Counted from the stretch's first letter, positions 8,662 to 17,735 are shown. The stretch: 64,000 nucleotides of DNA from Paenibacillus borealis (GCF_000758665.1 NZ_CP009285.1:5580001-5644000), one strand, 5' to 3'. The notes: generated by a model not told the origin, from the sequence alone. Made by a program: numbers and translations.

Positions 8662-9345
8662 TCACATTGCATTGTTCATTACCGTGCCATCCTGCGGCTT
8701 GCCCAGTGCGGGCTGAATCTTCGGAGCTTTGGCCAGCTTCGGTCTGCCCAGAGAGGTTGTAAAAGTAATCACATAACCGGCCACAACTACAGCCATCACT
8801 GTGTACAACGTTTCTCTTAACGGCATATAGAAGAGGGACAATGCCAGAACAATTACATCCATCAGGATAAATACGGTTCCTACCTTAATTCCTTTCCATT
8901 CACTAATCAATAGCGACAAAATATCGTCACCGCCGCTTGCCCCGCCACCTCGCAGGACCATTCCCGCTCCTAGACCTGTCAGTACACCGGACAACAGCGC
9001 CGCGAGCGGCAAGTTATCCTGCAGATCAATAACCCATCCGGAATAGCGTTCCATAAGTCCGTAGAATACCGTGAAGGCCACTACAGAAATGAAGGTGTTC
9101 ACAACGAACGATTTTCCTTTGAAGATGATTGCAATTAAGAGCACTGGAATGTCTAAGATCAGGATCGATAGTGATGGTGAAATCCCTAGTACATATTTGC
9201 CGAGCAGCGATAATCCTACAAATCCGCCTTCGGTCAAATGGTTCTGATAATTAATGTGATAATACGTAAATGCAAGCAATAGTGTTCCGGACAAAATAAC
9301 AGCTAGTCGGAGCGGCAAACTCATGCCACTGTCTTGTTTCCTCAT
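8662..9345 (-). CDS. YitT family membrane protein
   Basis: 227 residues with about five or six hydrophobic segments. Family marks are the N-terminal helix, GGFVGLSLLGKY, and LRGGGASGGDDILSLLI around residues 130-147. YitT proteins of Firmicutes often occur in several paralogues and have no established substrate. The usual C-terminal DUF2179 cytoplasmic domain is replaced here by a short polar tail. The gene has an unusually long, folded 5' leader (9346-9604) with its own promoter and ends at a strong terminator. Confidence 0.85.
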   Translation of the reverse strand: MRKQDSGMSLPLRLAVILSGTLLLAFTYYHINYQNHLTEGGFVGLSLLGKYVLGISPSLSILILDIPVLLIAIIFKGKSFVVNTFISVVAFTVFYGLMERYSGWVIDLQDNLPLAALLSGVLTGLGAGMVLRGGGASGGDDILSLLISEWKGIKVGTVFILMDVIVLALSLFYMPLRETLYTVMAVVVAGYVITFTTSLGRPKLAKAPKIQPALGKPQDGTVMNNAM

Positions 9346-9604
9346 TACTCGGTCTCCCCTTATCGTTTATGGCGGCTAGACGTCCCACCAGCCTCTACGA
9401 CGGGTTAAACCGGAGGTGTTGCTCCTTCGCATACAATACTCCCTTCCCTCGTAGAGGTGGCGTTTGTCAATTAATAACGGTTCGCGCACATTCTACAGGG
9501 AAGCTAAGTATAAGACAGATCATAACGTTTCCAAATCGTCCTTTGGGGAATCGTCCTTCGGGGACACATGGTATCCTGATCCTTTCTTTAGTTTGATATG
9601 TTCT
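9346..9604 (-). ncRNA. Candidate structured leader RNA upstream of the YitT gene
   Basis: From a promoter at 9611-9639 the transcript would run about 258 nt before the start codon. In it, CCTCTACGA (RNA positions at 9457-9449) pairs perfectly over 9 bp with TCGTAGAGG (9400-9392), closing a domain with an imperfect GGGAG/CUCC hairpin inside. Further upstream are GGATAC/GTGTCC and CCAAA/TTTGG hairpins and two direct copies of TCCCC(G/A)AAGGACGA. It does not fit a riboswitch class I can name, though the AAGGGAGUA stretch faintly recalls the yybP-ykoY core. Confidence 0.45.
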
Positions 9605-9610
9605 GAATAG

Positions 9611-9639
9611 ATTATACCACGCGGAAGGGGCAGTCTAAA
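9611..9639 (-). promoter_or_regulatory. Sigma-A promoter of the YitT leader
   Basis: Minus strand TTTAGA (9634-9639), 17-bp spacer, TATAAT (9611-9616). Confidence 0.55.
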
Positions 9640-9662
9640 CAGTTTCCATTAAAAATAAGCAA

Positions 9663-10163
9663 TCAGCCCTGATTCCGCAACAAACGGTTGACCGTTTCCC
9701 GGCGTACACCAATTAATTGCCCGATCTCTTCCTGTGTCAGCAGGTCTGTCAGCTGTGCGCCATGTGAGTATTCGTTCAGCCAGCGGGTAAGCAGCGCCAT
9801 CCGCTCCCCGGGCGTTCCGACTGTAAGATGGTCGAGCCGTGTCTGCATAAACCGCACCTTCTCCTGGAGCAGAAGGGCGATCTCCATCACCTTCTCAGGG
9901 TCCTCCCGCAGCTCACGGTACCATTCCGCAGCGGGAATGAGCTCGACCTCGCTTTTCATCATGGCCACCGCTGTTCCATGCGCCTCCTTCGGCGAAATGA
10001 GGGAATGATGGGGAACTGTCTCACCCGGATACAGCAGGTTGAACAGCACCATGTTCCCGTTCTCATGCAGTCTTGTCACCTTAAACAGTCCGCTCTTCAC
10101 CCGGTACAGGTTCTGGCCGCCGTCGCCCTGACGAAACAAGACTTCCCCTCTGTGCAGAATCAT
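9663..10163 (-). CDS. Crp/Fnr family transcriptional regulator
   Basis: 166-residue regulator, shorter than typical Crp (about 210). The N-terminal cyclic-nucleotide-like barrel is visible (FRQGDGGQNLYRVKSGLFKVTR), then the dimer helix, and a C-terminal HTH of the Crp type (LTQEEIGQLIGVRRETVNRLLRNQG). The barrel seems shortened at its start, beginning with MILHRGEVLF. No cysteines for an Fnr iron-sulfur cluster are present. AAGGAG lies before the ATG at 10163. Ligand and targets are unknown. Confidence 0.85.
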   Translation of the reverse strand: MILHRGEVLFRQGDGGQNLYRVKSGLFKVTRLHENGNMVLFNLLYPGETVPHHSLISPKEAHGTAVAMMKSEVELIPAAEWYRELREDPEKVMEIALLLQEKVRFMQTRLDHLTVGTPGERMALLTRWLNEYSHGAQLTDLLTQEEIGQLIGVRRETVNRLLRNQG

Positions 10164-10240
10164 TTCGCATTCTCCTTTGCCTTCTCTTATATATATTTTT
10201 AATTATACCGAAATACAACAAAAAAATGGAGCGTGCAGAC

Positions 10241-10286
10241 AAAGAAACCGTCCGAAAGCAGAATGCTGCTCTGCTCCCGGACGGTT
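10241..10286 (-). terminator. Terminator of the fructose operon
   Basis: Minus strand ACCGTCCGGGAGCAG / CTGCTTTCGGACGGT stem followed by TTCTTTGT, 20 bp after the fruA stop. Confidence 0.75.
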
Positions 10287-10305
10287 CAGGATAGAAATGA
10301 TTAAG

Positions 10306-12258
10306 TTACTTAACCGCAAGCGGCTTCTTCCAGAGGCCCAGCATCAGCCCGGAAATGACGGAGCCGATCAGGACGGCCAGCAGGAACAGCAGCGCGTTGC
10401 TGGATAAGAAGGCTACGAACACGCCTCCATGCGGCGCAGGGACATTGATATTCCACAGCTGGGTAAGTCCGCCGGCTACGGCTGAACCCACGATACAGGA
10501 AGTGAGTACACGCAGCGGATCTGCAGCAGCGAAGGGAATCGCCCCTTCCGTTATGAATGACAAGCCCAGCACGTAGTTGGTCAAACCGGACTTACGTTCG
10601 GTATCCGAGAATTTATGCTTGAAGAACGTAGTGGCCAGGGCGATTGCCAGCGGAGGCACCATCCCTCCGGCCATAACAGCGGCCATCATCAGCCCGTTCG
10701 TATTCCCGCTTGAAGTGAATACGCCGATAGCAAAAGTGTATGCCGCTTTATTGAATGGACCGCCCATATCGATGGCCATCATACCGCCAAGCACCAATCC
10801 CAACAGTACTTTGTTGCCTGTACCCAGATGGTTAAGTGCATCAATCATACCTTCATTGATCCAGCTGAAGACCGGATTGAACAGATAGAACATGACTGCG
10901 CCGGTAATAAGCAAACTGAATACCGGATACAGGAGAATCGGTTTCAGACCGTCAAGGGTACGCGGCAGACCAGAGAATGCTTTGCGGAGCATAATAACGA
11001 CATAACCGGCCAGGAATCCGGCAGCCAGGCCGCCGAGGAAGCCCGCATTGGCATTCAGGGCCATGATCCCGCCGACCATACCAGGCATGAGTGCCGGGCG
11101 GTCGCCGATGCTAAGTGCGATAAAGCCGGCAAGAATCGGAATCAGGAAGTGGAACGCCCCGTCTCCGCCGCCGATCGTCTGCAGCAGCTTCACCAGCGGG
11201 TTATCGACACTGGCTACCTGCTCGATAAGGAATGATATCGCCAGCAGGATCCCGCCGCCGACTACGAACGGCAGCATATGGGATATCCCGTTCATCAGAT
11301 CCTTGTAGATCTTGCTTCCAATCGTACCGGACTTCGCTGATGCTGCACCAGCCTCGTTACGGCCGGAGCTGTGGTAGATTGGCGCATTGCCTTGGACCGC
11401 GATGCGGATCAATTCCTCTGACTTGCGGATTCCATCGCTTACCGGACGCTGAAGGACTGGCTTGCCGTTGAAGCGGTCCATCTCCACGTTCTTGTCAGCA
11501 GCGATAATAACACCGCTCGCCCGGGCAATTTCATCCGCAGTCAGCACATTCTGCGCACCTTCCGAGCCGTTGGTTTCGACACGGATGTTAACCCCCATCT
11601 CCTTGGCTTTCTTCTTCAGGGCATCCTCAGCCATAAAGGTATGAGCGATTCCAGTAGGACATGCGGTCACAGCAACAACAAAGCTCTGCGAATCCGGGTT
11701 CCCGGTGATCATGCGTGCAGGTTCTGCAGCCTGCGGTGCTGCCTTCTTGAGAGCCTCTTTCTCTGCTGCCGCCTTAGCTTCCGCTTCTGCCTTAGCTTCG
11801 GCCTCAGCTTGCTTGGCATCAAACAAGCGGGTTACTTCAGCAGGAGTCTTGGCACCCATAAGCTGTTCGATGAATTCGCTTTCAATGAGCAGCCTTGATA
11901 ACGCAGCCAGTGTGCGCAGGTGCATATTTCCAGCTCCGTCCGGCGCTGCAATCATGAAGAATAAATGCGCCGGCGCTTCATCCAGTGAGGTAAAATCGAG
12001 TCCGGCACTGCTCTTGGCGAATACAACCGTCGCTTCCTTCACGGCTTTGGTCTTGGCATGAGGCATCGCGATGCCTCCGCCGATTCCTGTGCTGGACTGG
12101 GCTTCACGGTCCAGAATCTTTTCTTTGAACAGCTTCACGTCATTAATGCGTCCGCTGGCCGCGAGGCTGGCAATCAGTTCGTCGATCGCCGCTTCCTTCG
12201 TCGTAGCCTGCAGCTCCATAATCATAGTTTCCTGTATCATCAAATCTGTAATTTTCAT
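10306..12258 (-). CDS. fruA: PTS fructose-specific EIIABC component
   Basis: 650-residue fused fructose permease that imports fructose and phosphorylates it to fructose 1-phosphate. Order: EIIA (1-150; His67 in AMPHAK), an Ala/Glu/Lys-rich linker, EIIB (about 190-290; Cys in VTACPTGIAHTF), then membrane EIIC (about 310-650). The ATG at 12258 follows GGGGAG by 9 bases; a TTG 9 bp upstream is also in frame. Last gene of fruR-fruK-fruA, 44 bp after fruK. Confidence 0.96.
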   Translation of the reverse strand: MKITDLMIQETMIMELQATTKEAAIDELIASLAASGRINDVKLFKEKILDREAQSSTGIGGGIAMPHAKTKAVKEATVVFAKSSAGLDFTSLDEAPAHLFFMIAAPDGAGNMHLRTLAALSRLLIESEFIEQLMGAKTPAEVTRLFDAKQAEAEAKAEAEAKAAAEKEALKKAAPQAAEPARMITGNPDSQSFVVAVTACPTGIAHTFMAEDALKKKAKEMGVNIRVETNGSEGAQNVLTADEIARASGVIIAADKNVEMDRFNGKPVLQRPVSDGIRKSEELIRIAVQGNAPIYHSSGRNEAGAASAKSGTIGSKIYKDLMNGISHMLPFVVGGGILLAISFLIEQVASVDNPLVKLLQTIGGGDGAFHFLIPILAGFIALSIGDRPALMPGMVGGIMALNANAGFLGGLAAGFLAGYVVIMLRKAFSGLPRTLDGLKPILLYPVFSLLITGAVMFYLFNPVFSWINEGMIDALNHLGTGNKVLLGLVLGGMMAIDMGGPFNKAAYTFAIGVFTSSGNTNGLMMAAVMAGGMVPPLAIALATTFFKHKFSDTERKSGLTNYVLGLSFITEGAIPFAAADPLRVLTSCIVGSAVAGGLTQLWNINVPAPHGGVFVAFLSSNALLFLLAVLIGSVISGLMLGLWKKPLAVK

Positions 12259-12302
12259 TAATCTCAACTCCCCGGTTTACTTAAAATCTTTCGTTATGTT
12301 GT

Positions 12303-13220
12303 TTACAGCTGGGAAATTACAACGAGCGGCCGAAGCTGTTCTATCTTCTGTCTGTCCGCCAGATCGTCAGAGAATGCCGTTGCGCTTCCTGAGGCGACGC
12401 CGGCACGGAAAGCCTCCAGCACATCTCCTCCGGTAAGCGACAAGGTCCCCACAAACCCGGCGATCATGGAATCTCCTGCGCCTACTGAATTTCTCACCCG
12501 GCCCGCAGGCGCAGCGGCATGGTAAACACCTTGCTCCGAAATAAACAATGCGCCTTCACCGGCCATCGATACCAGCACATGCCTGGCGCCGCCCTCCAGC
12601 AGCTTGCGTCCGTAGGTGATAATCTCCTCCCTGGTGCTGATCTGAGTGCCGAACAGCTCTGCCAGCTCATGATGATTCGGTTTGACAAGCAGCGGTCCGT
12701 GAGCCAGCGCGTCTGTAAGCGCCTGCCCTGTTGTATCAATTACAAACTCCGCCCCCTTCTGCTTGCATACCGCAATCAGCCTGCTATAGAAATCTCCGCC
12801 AAGCGACGGTGGAGTACTTCCTGACAGAATAACAATATCGCCCTGCTTCAGGGCATCCAGCTTGCGCAGCAGAGAAGCTGTCTCGGACTCCGCAATCTCC
12901 GGTCCGGCTCCGTTAATTTCTGTCTCTTCCCCGGCCTTAAGCTTGATATTGATCCGGGTATCATCGGCTATATGAACGAAATCACTTGCGATCTTCTCCT
13001 GGCCCAGCCACTGTTCAATATATCCCCCTGTAAAACCGCCCAGAAAACCGGTCGCGGTATTCTCTACCCCCAGCTGCTTCAGCACACGGGATACATTGAT
13101 TCCCTTCCCTCCTGGCAGCTTCATATCCCGTTTCATCCGGTTTAACCCGCCTATAGTAAACTCTTCAACCTCCACGATATAATCGACGGAAGGATTAAGC
13201 GTCACGGTATAAATCATCAT
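12303..13220 (-). CDS. fruK: 1-phosphofructokinase
   Basis: PfkB-family kinase, 305 residues, converting fructose 1-phosphate to fructose 1,6-bisphosphate. Marks: MIYTVTLNPSVDYIVEV at the start, the PfkB signature GGKGINVSRVLKQLG, KPNHHELAELFG, and the catalytic base region GAGDSMIAGF. Two adjacent ATG codons (13220 and 13217) share the ribosome site GAGGGATGA. Middle gene of the fructose operon, 37 bp after fruR. Confidence 0.96.
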   Translation of the reverse strand: MMIYTVTLNPSVDYIVEVEEFTIGGLNRMKRDMKLPGGKGINVSRVLKQLGVENTATGFLGGFTGGYIEQWLGQEKIASDFVHIADDTRINIKLKAGEETEINGAGPEIAESETASLLRKLDALKQGDIVILSGSTPPSLGGDFYSRLIAVCKQKGAEFVIDTTGQALTDALAHGPLLVKPNHHELAELFGTQISTREEIITYGRKLLEGGARHVLVSMAGEGALFISEQGVYHAAAPAGRVRNSVGAGDSMIAGFVGTLSLTGGDVLEAFRAGVASGSATAFSDDLADRQKIEQLRPLVVISQL

Positions 13221-13257
13221 TCATCCCTCATTTATCATGTTTGTCTTCTTATCACAT

Positions 13258-14019
13258 TCACACTATCGTATAATCAACGTCCATCTTCTCCAGCTCCCGG
13301 CGGAAGTTATCCGGCGTATCCGTATCGAGAATGCAGTGATCCATCTCCTGCAGATCAGCCACTTTGCAGAACGAGATTTGCCCGATCTTGCTATGGTCTG
13401 CGAGCAGGATGGTCTGCTTCGCGACAGAGATCATTTTGCGCTTGGTTGCGGCTTCCAGCATATTCGGAGTCGTGATGCCCTCTCTTATATCCAGCCCGTT
13501 AGTCCCAAGAAATGCTTTGTCTACCCGTACCATATCCAGTGAGCGTTCTGTCATCGGTCCGACAAAAGCCATCGTGTCCGGCCGCAGCATTCCGCCTGTA
13601 ATCGAAACTTCGATATGGCGGCTGTCCTTCAGCTCATTAAGCGCCATAATCGAGTTGGTGATGACTTTGAGATTGCGGAACGATTTCAGCGCCCGGGCAA
13701 TCTGCAAAGTAGTCGTGCCCCCGTCCAGAAGAATAGCATCGCCTTCCTCAATCATCTCCACGGCTTTGCGGGCAATCCGCAGCTTCTCATCAAGGAACCG
13801 GTCTTCCTTATCCGGAACAGCCGCTTCAAAGTTTACACTCTGAAGGGACACTGCCCCACCGTGTGTACGTTTCAATAAACGGGCTTCCTCAAGCTCCTTG
13901 AGATCGCGGCGGACCGTTGATTCTGAGACGGACAGCTCCTGGGATAGCTCCTGAACCGATGCTCTTGTATGGTTCTCAATAAACTGCAGAATACTCAGCT
14001 TCCGTTCTTCTTCAAACAT
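13258..14019 (-). CDS. fruR: DeoR family fructose operon repressor
   Basis: 253 residues. N-terminal DeoR HTH (VQELSQELSVSESTVRRDLKELEEARLLKRTHGGA) and the C-terminal sugar-phosphate sensor domain with DGGTTTLQIARAL and VFLGTNGLDIREGITTPN-like segments. Known FruR proteins of this group are relieved by fructose 1-phosphate. The start at 14019 follows CGAGGAG; the frame is open further upstream. It sits first in the operon it is expected to control, so it is autoregulated. Confidence 0.93.
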   Translation of the reverse strand: MFEEERKLSILQFIENHTRASVQELSQELSVSESTVRRDLKELEEARLLKRTHGGAVSLQSVNFEAAVPDKEDRFLDEKLRIARKAVEMIEEGDAILLDGGTTTLQIARALKSFRNLKVITNSIMALNELKDSRHIEVSITGGMLRPDTMAFVGPMTERSLDMVRVDKAFLGTNGLDIREGITTPNMLEAATKRKMISVAKQTILLADHSKIGQISFCKVADLQEMDHCILDTDTPDNFRRELEKMDVDYTIV

Positions 14020-14142
14020 GCGCTTCACTCCTCGGACTTGCAGCACCTGCTGCCGGATACCTTTTATACACAATCGTCTATTTGCGTTCGGGATTATTGT
14101 TAATTAAATTCGAATAAAAACTCAATCGTGACTGATATTGAT

Positions 14143-14189
14143 CATTTATGCTCATTTATGATTGTAACAGCGTTTTCATAAACTGTAAA
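14143..14189 (-). promoter_or_regulatory. fru promoter with cre box and FruR-like direct repeats
   Basis: Minus strand TTTACA (14184-14189), 17-bp spacer, TACAAT (14161-14166). The spacer carries TGAAAACGCTGTTA (14165-14178), which fits 12 of 14 positions of the CcpA cre consensus. Directly downstream, at the expected start site, two CATTTATG repeats lie 10 bp apart (14143-14160), a likely FruR operator. The rest of the gap 14190-14418 holds no gene; it has a weak inverted pair CCGTTAT / ATAACGG at about 14251 and 14321. Confidence 0.7.
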
Positions 14190-14418
14190 GTGCTTTTTTA
14201 TTCGCTTATTTTTAAGGAAAAAGCTTATAATATCCCTTATACAGTGGCTTTTTCCGTTATCCGCTGATCGATTGGCTGCATGGATGCTCATCTCTGCTCA
14301 TTTCATCCTGAAAGGGGCAAATAACGGCTGCAGCAAATAACCACCCGAACGCCTATTTCACAAACGCGGTCAGCGACATATTTTATATTACATATGGGGA
14401 AAAGCGGGTGAACAGGAG

Positions 14419-14718
14419 ATGGCCTATAACAACAATAACTATAGATCCGGCTATACAGGCGGTAACAACAATAACACTAGCGGAGGTGCGGGCAAATCCT
14501 CCCCTGCAGAAGCTGAAGAACTCAGTGCAGAAGACTATGCAATCATTGCCGCAGGTTTTGGGGCATTAGGTGAAATATTTGCTTTTCTCTCCCTGGTCAA
14601 AGCAAAACAGGTCACCAAAGAAACCGGAGGACAGGCAGGCTTTGAAGTGGACCCTATTCTATTCGTACAATCACGAAAAAAAAAAGCAGCCAGACGAAAA
14701 TCCCGCCGGCCGCGTTGA
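14419..14718 (+). CDS. Small protein of unknown function, Asn/Gly-rich N-terminus
   Basis: 99 residues, not recognised. Residues 3-24 are low-complexity Asn/Gly/Ser, residues 35-60 form a mostly hydrophobic helix (DYAIIAAGFGALGEIFAFLSLVKAKQ), and the C-terminus is strongly basic (KKKAARRKSRRPR). The basic tail is encoded across a run of ten A residues near 14677-14686, where slippage would change the end of the protein. An AGGAG touches the start codon too closely to be an ideal ribosome site. It could be a small membrane-associated protein; confidence in the gene is moderate. Confidence 0.5.
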   Translation: MAYNNNNYRSGYTGGNNNNTSGGAGKSSPAEAEELSAEDYAIIAAGFGALGEIFAFLSLVKAKQVTKETGGQAGFEVDPILFVQSRKKKAARRKSRRPR

Positions 14719-14767
14719 TATATTCTTTTGCTTATTAAATGCTCATACAAGCTAATTTGCGAAATCC

Positions 14768-15244
14768 CTATAAACCTGTGCTCAATGGCAGAACCTGATG
14801 CTTGGCGAATATAGAATCCACCTTCTCACGCTGCTCCTCCTCATCGAGGAAGACAATGACTATAATATGTTCCATATCGGCATGCCTGGCATAAGCCTCC
14901 GCATCCTCCTGCGGAATGCCAATACCGATCAGACTTACAGTAAGACCATCCGTCTCAATATCGGCTCCAGCCAGTTTGCGTGCAGCCGGACCCGCAGCTA
15001 CAGCGGTATCGGCCAGCATGTCGAGCCCCACTCCTAACCCACGGGCTGTACCGAACAAGCCCTCATTGCCTTCTCCGGTCTGGGCAGCACCAATTCCGGT
15101 ATCATGGCTGATGATCTCCAGCGTATTTTTCTGCTTCGTGACTGCAGATATATTCTTCGTTTTGATCCCATTCTCTTTCAATTCCTCAATCGCCAGTGCA
15201 GCATCGCTCCGATGGCCAAAAATCCCGAGTACCAATGTAGGCAT
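14768..15244 (-). CDS. General stress protein-like, function unknown
   Basis: 158 residues beginning MPTLVLGIFGHRSDAALAIEELKENGIKTKNISAV, a layout seen in Bacillus general-stress proteins of the YflT/GSP17M type: an alpha-beta half with a Gly/Ala-rich central segment (GLFGTARGLGVGLDMLADTAVAAGPAARKLAG) and a second alpha-beta half. GGAGGG precedes the ATG. It stands alone on the minus strand. Function is not established; the stress link is by resemblance only. Confidence 0.65.
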   Translation of the reverse strand: MPTLVLGIFGHRSDAALAIEELKENGIKTKNISAVTKQKNTLEIISHDTGIGAAQTGEGNEGLFGTARGLGVGLDMLADTAVAAGPAARKLAGADIETDGLTVSLIGIGIPQEDAEAYARHADMEHIIVIVFLDEEEQREKVDSIFAKHQVLPLSTGL

Positions 15245-15455
15245 CTAACATCCCTCCTGTTATTGCGATATTACCACTCTGCCTGCAGCTTGAACCTGGC
15301 GGCAAGTCTCACCAGTAGTGAATCAATCTCTCCTAATTCGGTTATAAAGATAGAATCAGGCAAATTGATATACAGCATTCTTTTAAAATAAGATAGAACG
15401 CTGTTGCTCCTGATGCGTATACATAAACATAAATTATAAGATTGGAGGGGCTCCT

Positions 15456-16595
15456 GTGCTTCAAAGCAAATATTTCCGGACAAGCCTGGCCATTATCGCC
15501 TTTTTGACGATATTGTATCTGGGTTCCAAAGTTATCTTCCTATTCACGCCTCTCGTGTCCATCTTTAATCTTCTGCTTGTGCCAATGATGCTGTCGGGCT
15601 TCATGTTTTATCTGCTGCGCCCGCTCGTCAACTTTCTGGAGACCAAAAAACTTGGACGCGCACTCTCGATTCTCCTAATCTATCTCGTCTTTATCGGATT
15701 GTTCGTACTGTTCTGGGTGCTGGTCTGGCCGACATTGCGCGAGCAAATCCAGAATTTCATTGACAATACCCCGTATTTGGTAGAAGGGCTGCAGAATCAG
15801 TTCAACAAGCTGCAGAATGATCCGTCATTGTCCCGTTTTTTCAAGGGCGATACCGATCTGGCTACCCGGCTCTCCGGATACTTGAATGACGCTATTACCT
15901 GGGTGACCAATTCCATGTCCAATTTGATCGGTGTCATCTCCAGCATCGTCGTAGTCATCGCCACGCTGCCGATTATTCTCTATTACATGCTGAAGGATGG
16001 ACATAAGCTATCACCGATTCTTCAGGGCCTGATACCAAGAAAGTTCCGCAAGGAAGGCCAGGATATGCTGAAGGATATCGACAGTGCGCTAAGCGGCTTC
16101 ATCGTTACGCGCGTCCTGCTGAATGTGGTGCTGGGCATTATGCTCTACATCGGGTTTCTGATCATAGGCCTGCCGTATTCACTCTTGCTTGCTGTGATTT
16201 CCATTCCGCTCAACTTCATTCCGTATGTCGGTTCACTGCTGGCAGCGATTCCGGTTATTATCGTTGGATTCATTGAATCTCCTTCGATGGCACTCTGGTC
16301 TCTGATCATTATCGTCGTTGCCCAGCAGATTCAGGATAATGTGCTGTCTCCGATTATCTACGGCAAATCACTGGATGTCCATCCGCTGACAACCGTTGTG
16401 CTTGTATTGATAGGCGGCGATTTCTTCGGCATAATCGGTGTGCTCATTGCGCTACCAGTATATATGATTCTCAAAATCCTGTTCTTGCGCATTTACGAGA
16501 TCATCATCGCTGAGCGGGAGGATGATCCGGGCGGCCCCGGGCCAATAACTCCCGCAGGTATCGAGATTGAGATTGTTAAAGAAGAGAAGTTGTAG
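15456..16595 (+). CDS. AI-2E family transporter
   Basis: 379-residue membrane protein of the AI-2 exporter (AI-2E/YdiK/PerM) family. About seven hydrophobic segments are visible, with the family core LIGVISSIVVVIATLPIILYYMLKDG and, near residues 290-315, QQIQDNVLSPIIYGKSLDVHPLTTVVLVLIGG. GTG start at 15456 with TGGAGGGG upstream. Members export varied small molecules or act as Na+/H+ antiporters, so the substrate is open. It ends at the edge of the 51-bp repeat array. Confidence 0.88.
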   Translation: MLQSKYFRTSLAIIAFLTILYLGSKVIFLFTPLVSIFNLLLVPMMLSGFMFYLLRPLVNFLETKKLGRALSILLIYLVFIGLFVLFWVLVWPTLREQIQNFIDNTPYLVEGLQNQFNKLQNDPSLSRFFKGDTDLATRLSGYLNDAITWVTNSMSNLIGVISSIVVVIATLPIILYYMLKDGHKLSPILQGLIPRKFRKEGQDMLKDIDSALSGFIVTRVLLNVVLGIMLYIGFLIIGLPYSLLLAVISIPLNFIPYVGSLLAAIPVIIVGFIESPSMALWSLIIIVVAQQIQDNVLSPIIYGKSLDVHPLTTVVLVLIGGDFFGIIGVLIALPVYMILKILFLRIYEIIIAEREDDPGGPGPITPAGIEIEIVKEEKL

Positions 16596-16759
16596 TTCAG
16601 TTAAACCTGCTTTGAGTGCTATATATCAAGAACGAATTCGCTCAAAAGGCGAGTCCGGCTGGAGCCGATGAGGCCTGTGGCAAGCTAATACAAGCTCATG
16701 CAGGCCCTGCAGCCTTTAAGGCAACCTCACATCGTTCCACTCAGACTACCTCTGGGATA

Positions 16760-16836
16760 GCATCCTATGAAATCAAGAGCACTATTGCTCCTCATTTGCT
16801 CATTTGGTCCGTATCCGATGAAATCAAGAACACTAA
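16760..16836. repeat. Family A 51-bp repeats, left of the IS
   Basis: Two units beginning AAATCAAG at 16770 and 16821, 51 bp apart, belong to the array that resumes at 18085. The second is cut by the insertion sequence. The stretch 16596-16759 before it shows no gene. Confidence 0.85.
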
Positions 16837-16866
16837 TGGACCTCTGTCAAGAAAGTAGACGTGAAC

Positions 16867-17697
16867 CTAAGCGGTTTTCCGCTTAAATGTTGCTGCAAAC
16901 TGAACCGGAGATACGTAACCCAGTGCCCCATGGATTCGTTTACAGTTGTAGAAAAATTCAATGTATTGGTAGATGGAATCATAGGCCTGCTTCTTTGTTT
17001 TAAATCGAGTCCAGTACACAAACTCTTTTTTCAAGAGGCTGTGAAAAGATTCGATACAGGCGTTATCATAACAGTTCCCTTTGCGGCTCATACTTGCAGT
17101 CATCTGGTACTTCTCCAGGCGTCCCCGGTAGTCTGCAGAGGCATACTGCGAGCCTCGATCCGAATGGTGAATCAAGCCCTTCCCGGGGCGTTTCGCTTGG
17201 TAGGCATCGTCTAGAGCGCCCTGTACGAGGTCTGTGGTCATCCGGTCGCCCAGCCGCCAGCCTACGATCTCCCGGGTGCATAGGTCCAGCACGCTCGCCA
17301 AGTACATCCGCCCTTCCCGACAGGGAATGTAAGTAATATCTGCGACCCACGCCTGGTTTGGCTTTTCGGTTTGGAATTGCTGGTTCAGCAAGTTAGGGGC
17401 AATGGGCAAAGGATGGTTAGAGTCGGTCGTGTGTACGCGAAACCTCTTCGCGACACAGGAGCGCAGGCCCAGTTCTCTCATGTACTTTCCTACTGTGCGT
17501 TCGCTTACCTTGTACCCCTCACGCTTCAAGAGAACCGTAATTTTGGGGCTACCGTAACGACCATGCGAGTCGTGAAAATGATAGGTAATCCGCTTAAGCA
17601 GTAACGCTTTGCGGGTGGCTTGGGGGCTGGGCTTCGCTGTTCTCCATTTGTAATAACCGCTCCGTGATACCTGAAAGACGTTGCACATCTTCTCCAC
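16867..17697 (-). CDS. IS3-family transposase OrfB (DDE integrase domain)
   Basis: 276 residues from the ATG at 17697: an HTH_21-like segment (CNVFQVSRSGYYKWR) and the rve integrase core with all three catalytic acids, WVADITY, HSDRGSQYAS and CIESFHSLLKKE. In the IS3 family OrfB is normally made as an OrfAB fusion by -1 frameshifting. In the -1 frame after the A7 run, the reading passes through KELRFQFIEDHRSEFPVEKM into OrfB without a stop. Confidence 0.95.
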   Translation of the reverse strand: MEKMCNVFQVSRSGYYKWRTAKPSPQATRKALLLKRITYHFHDSHGRYGSPKITVLLKREGYKVSERTVGKYMRELGLRSCVAKRFRVHTTDSNHPLPIAPNLLNQQFQTEKPNQAWVADITYIPCREGRMYLASVLDLCTREIVGWRLGDRMTTDLVQGALDDAYQAKRPGKGLIHHSDRGSQYASADYRGRLEKYQMTASMSRKGNCYDNACIESFHSLLKKEFVYWTRFKTKKQAYDSIYQYIEFFYNCKRIHGALGYVSPVQFAATFKRKTA

Positions 17698-17735
17698 TGG
17701 GAACTCGGAGCGATGATCTTCTATAAACTGGAATC

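Noticed and set aside
8511..8820. Small ORF with an SD-like GGAGGGGG and ATG at 8524
   Set aside because: It runs through the YitT terminator hairpin and into the antisense of the YitT gene; the SD lies in a repeat element.
9346..9460. yybP-ykoY (manganese) riboswitch for the YitT leader
   Set aside because: AAGGGAGUA is reminiscent, but the pairing partner (AGACCUUU) and the usual two-stem layout are not found, so only a generic structured-leader call is made.
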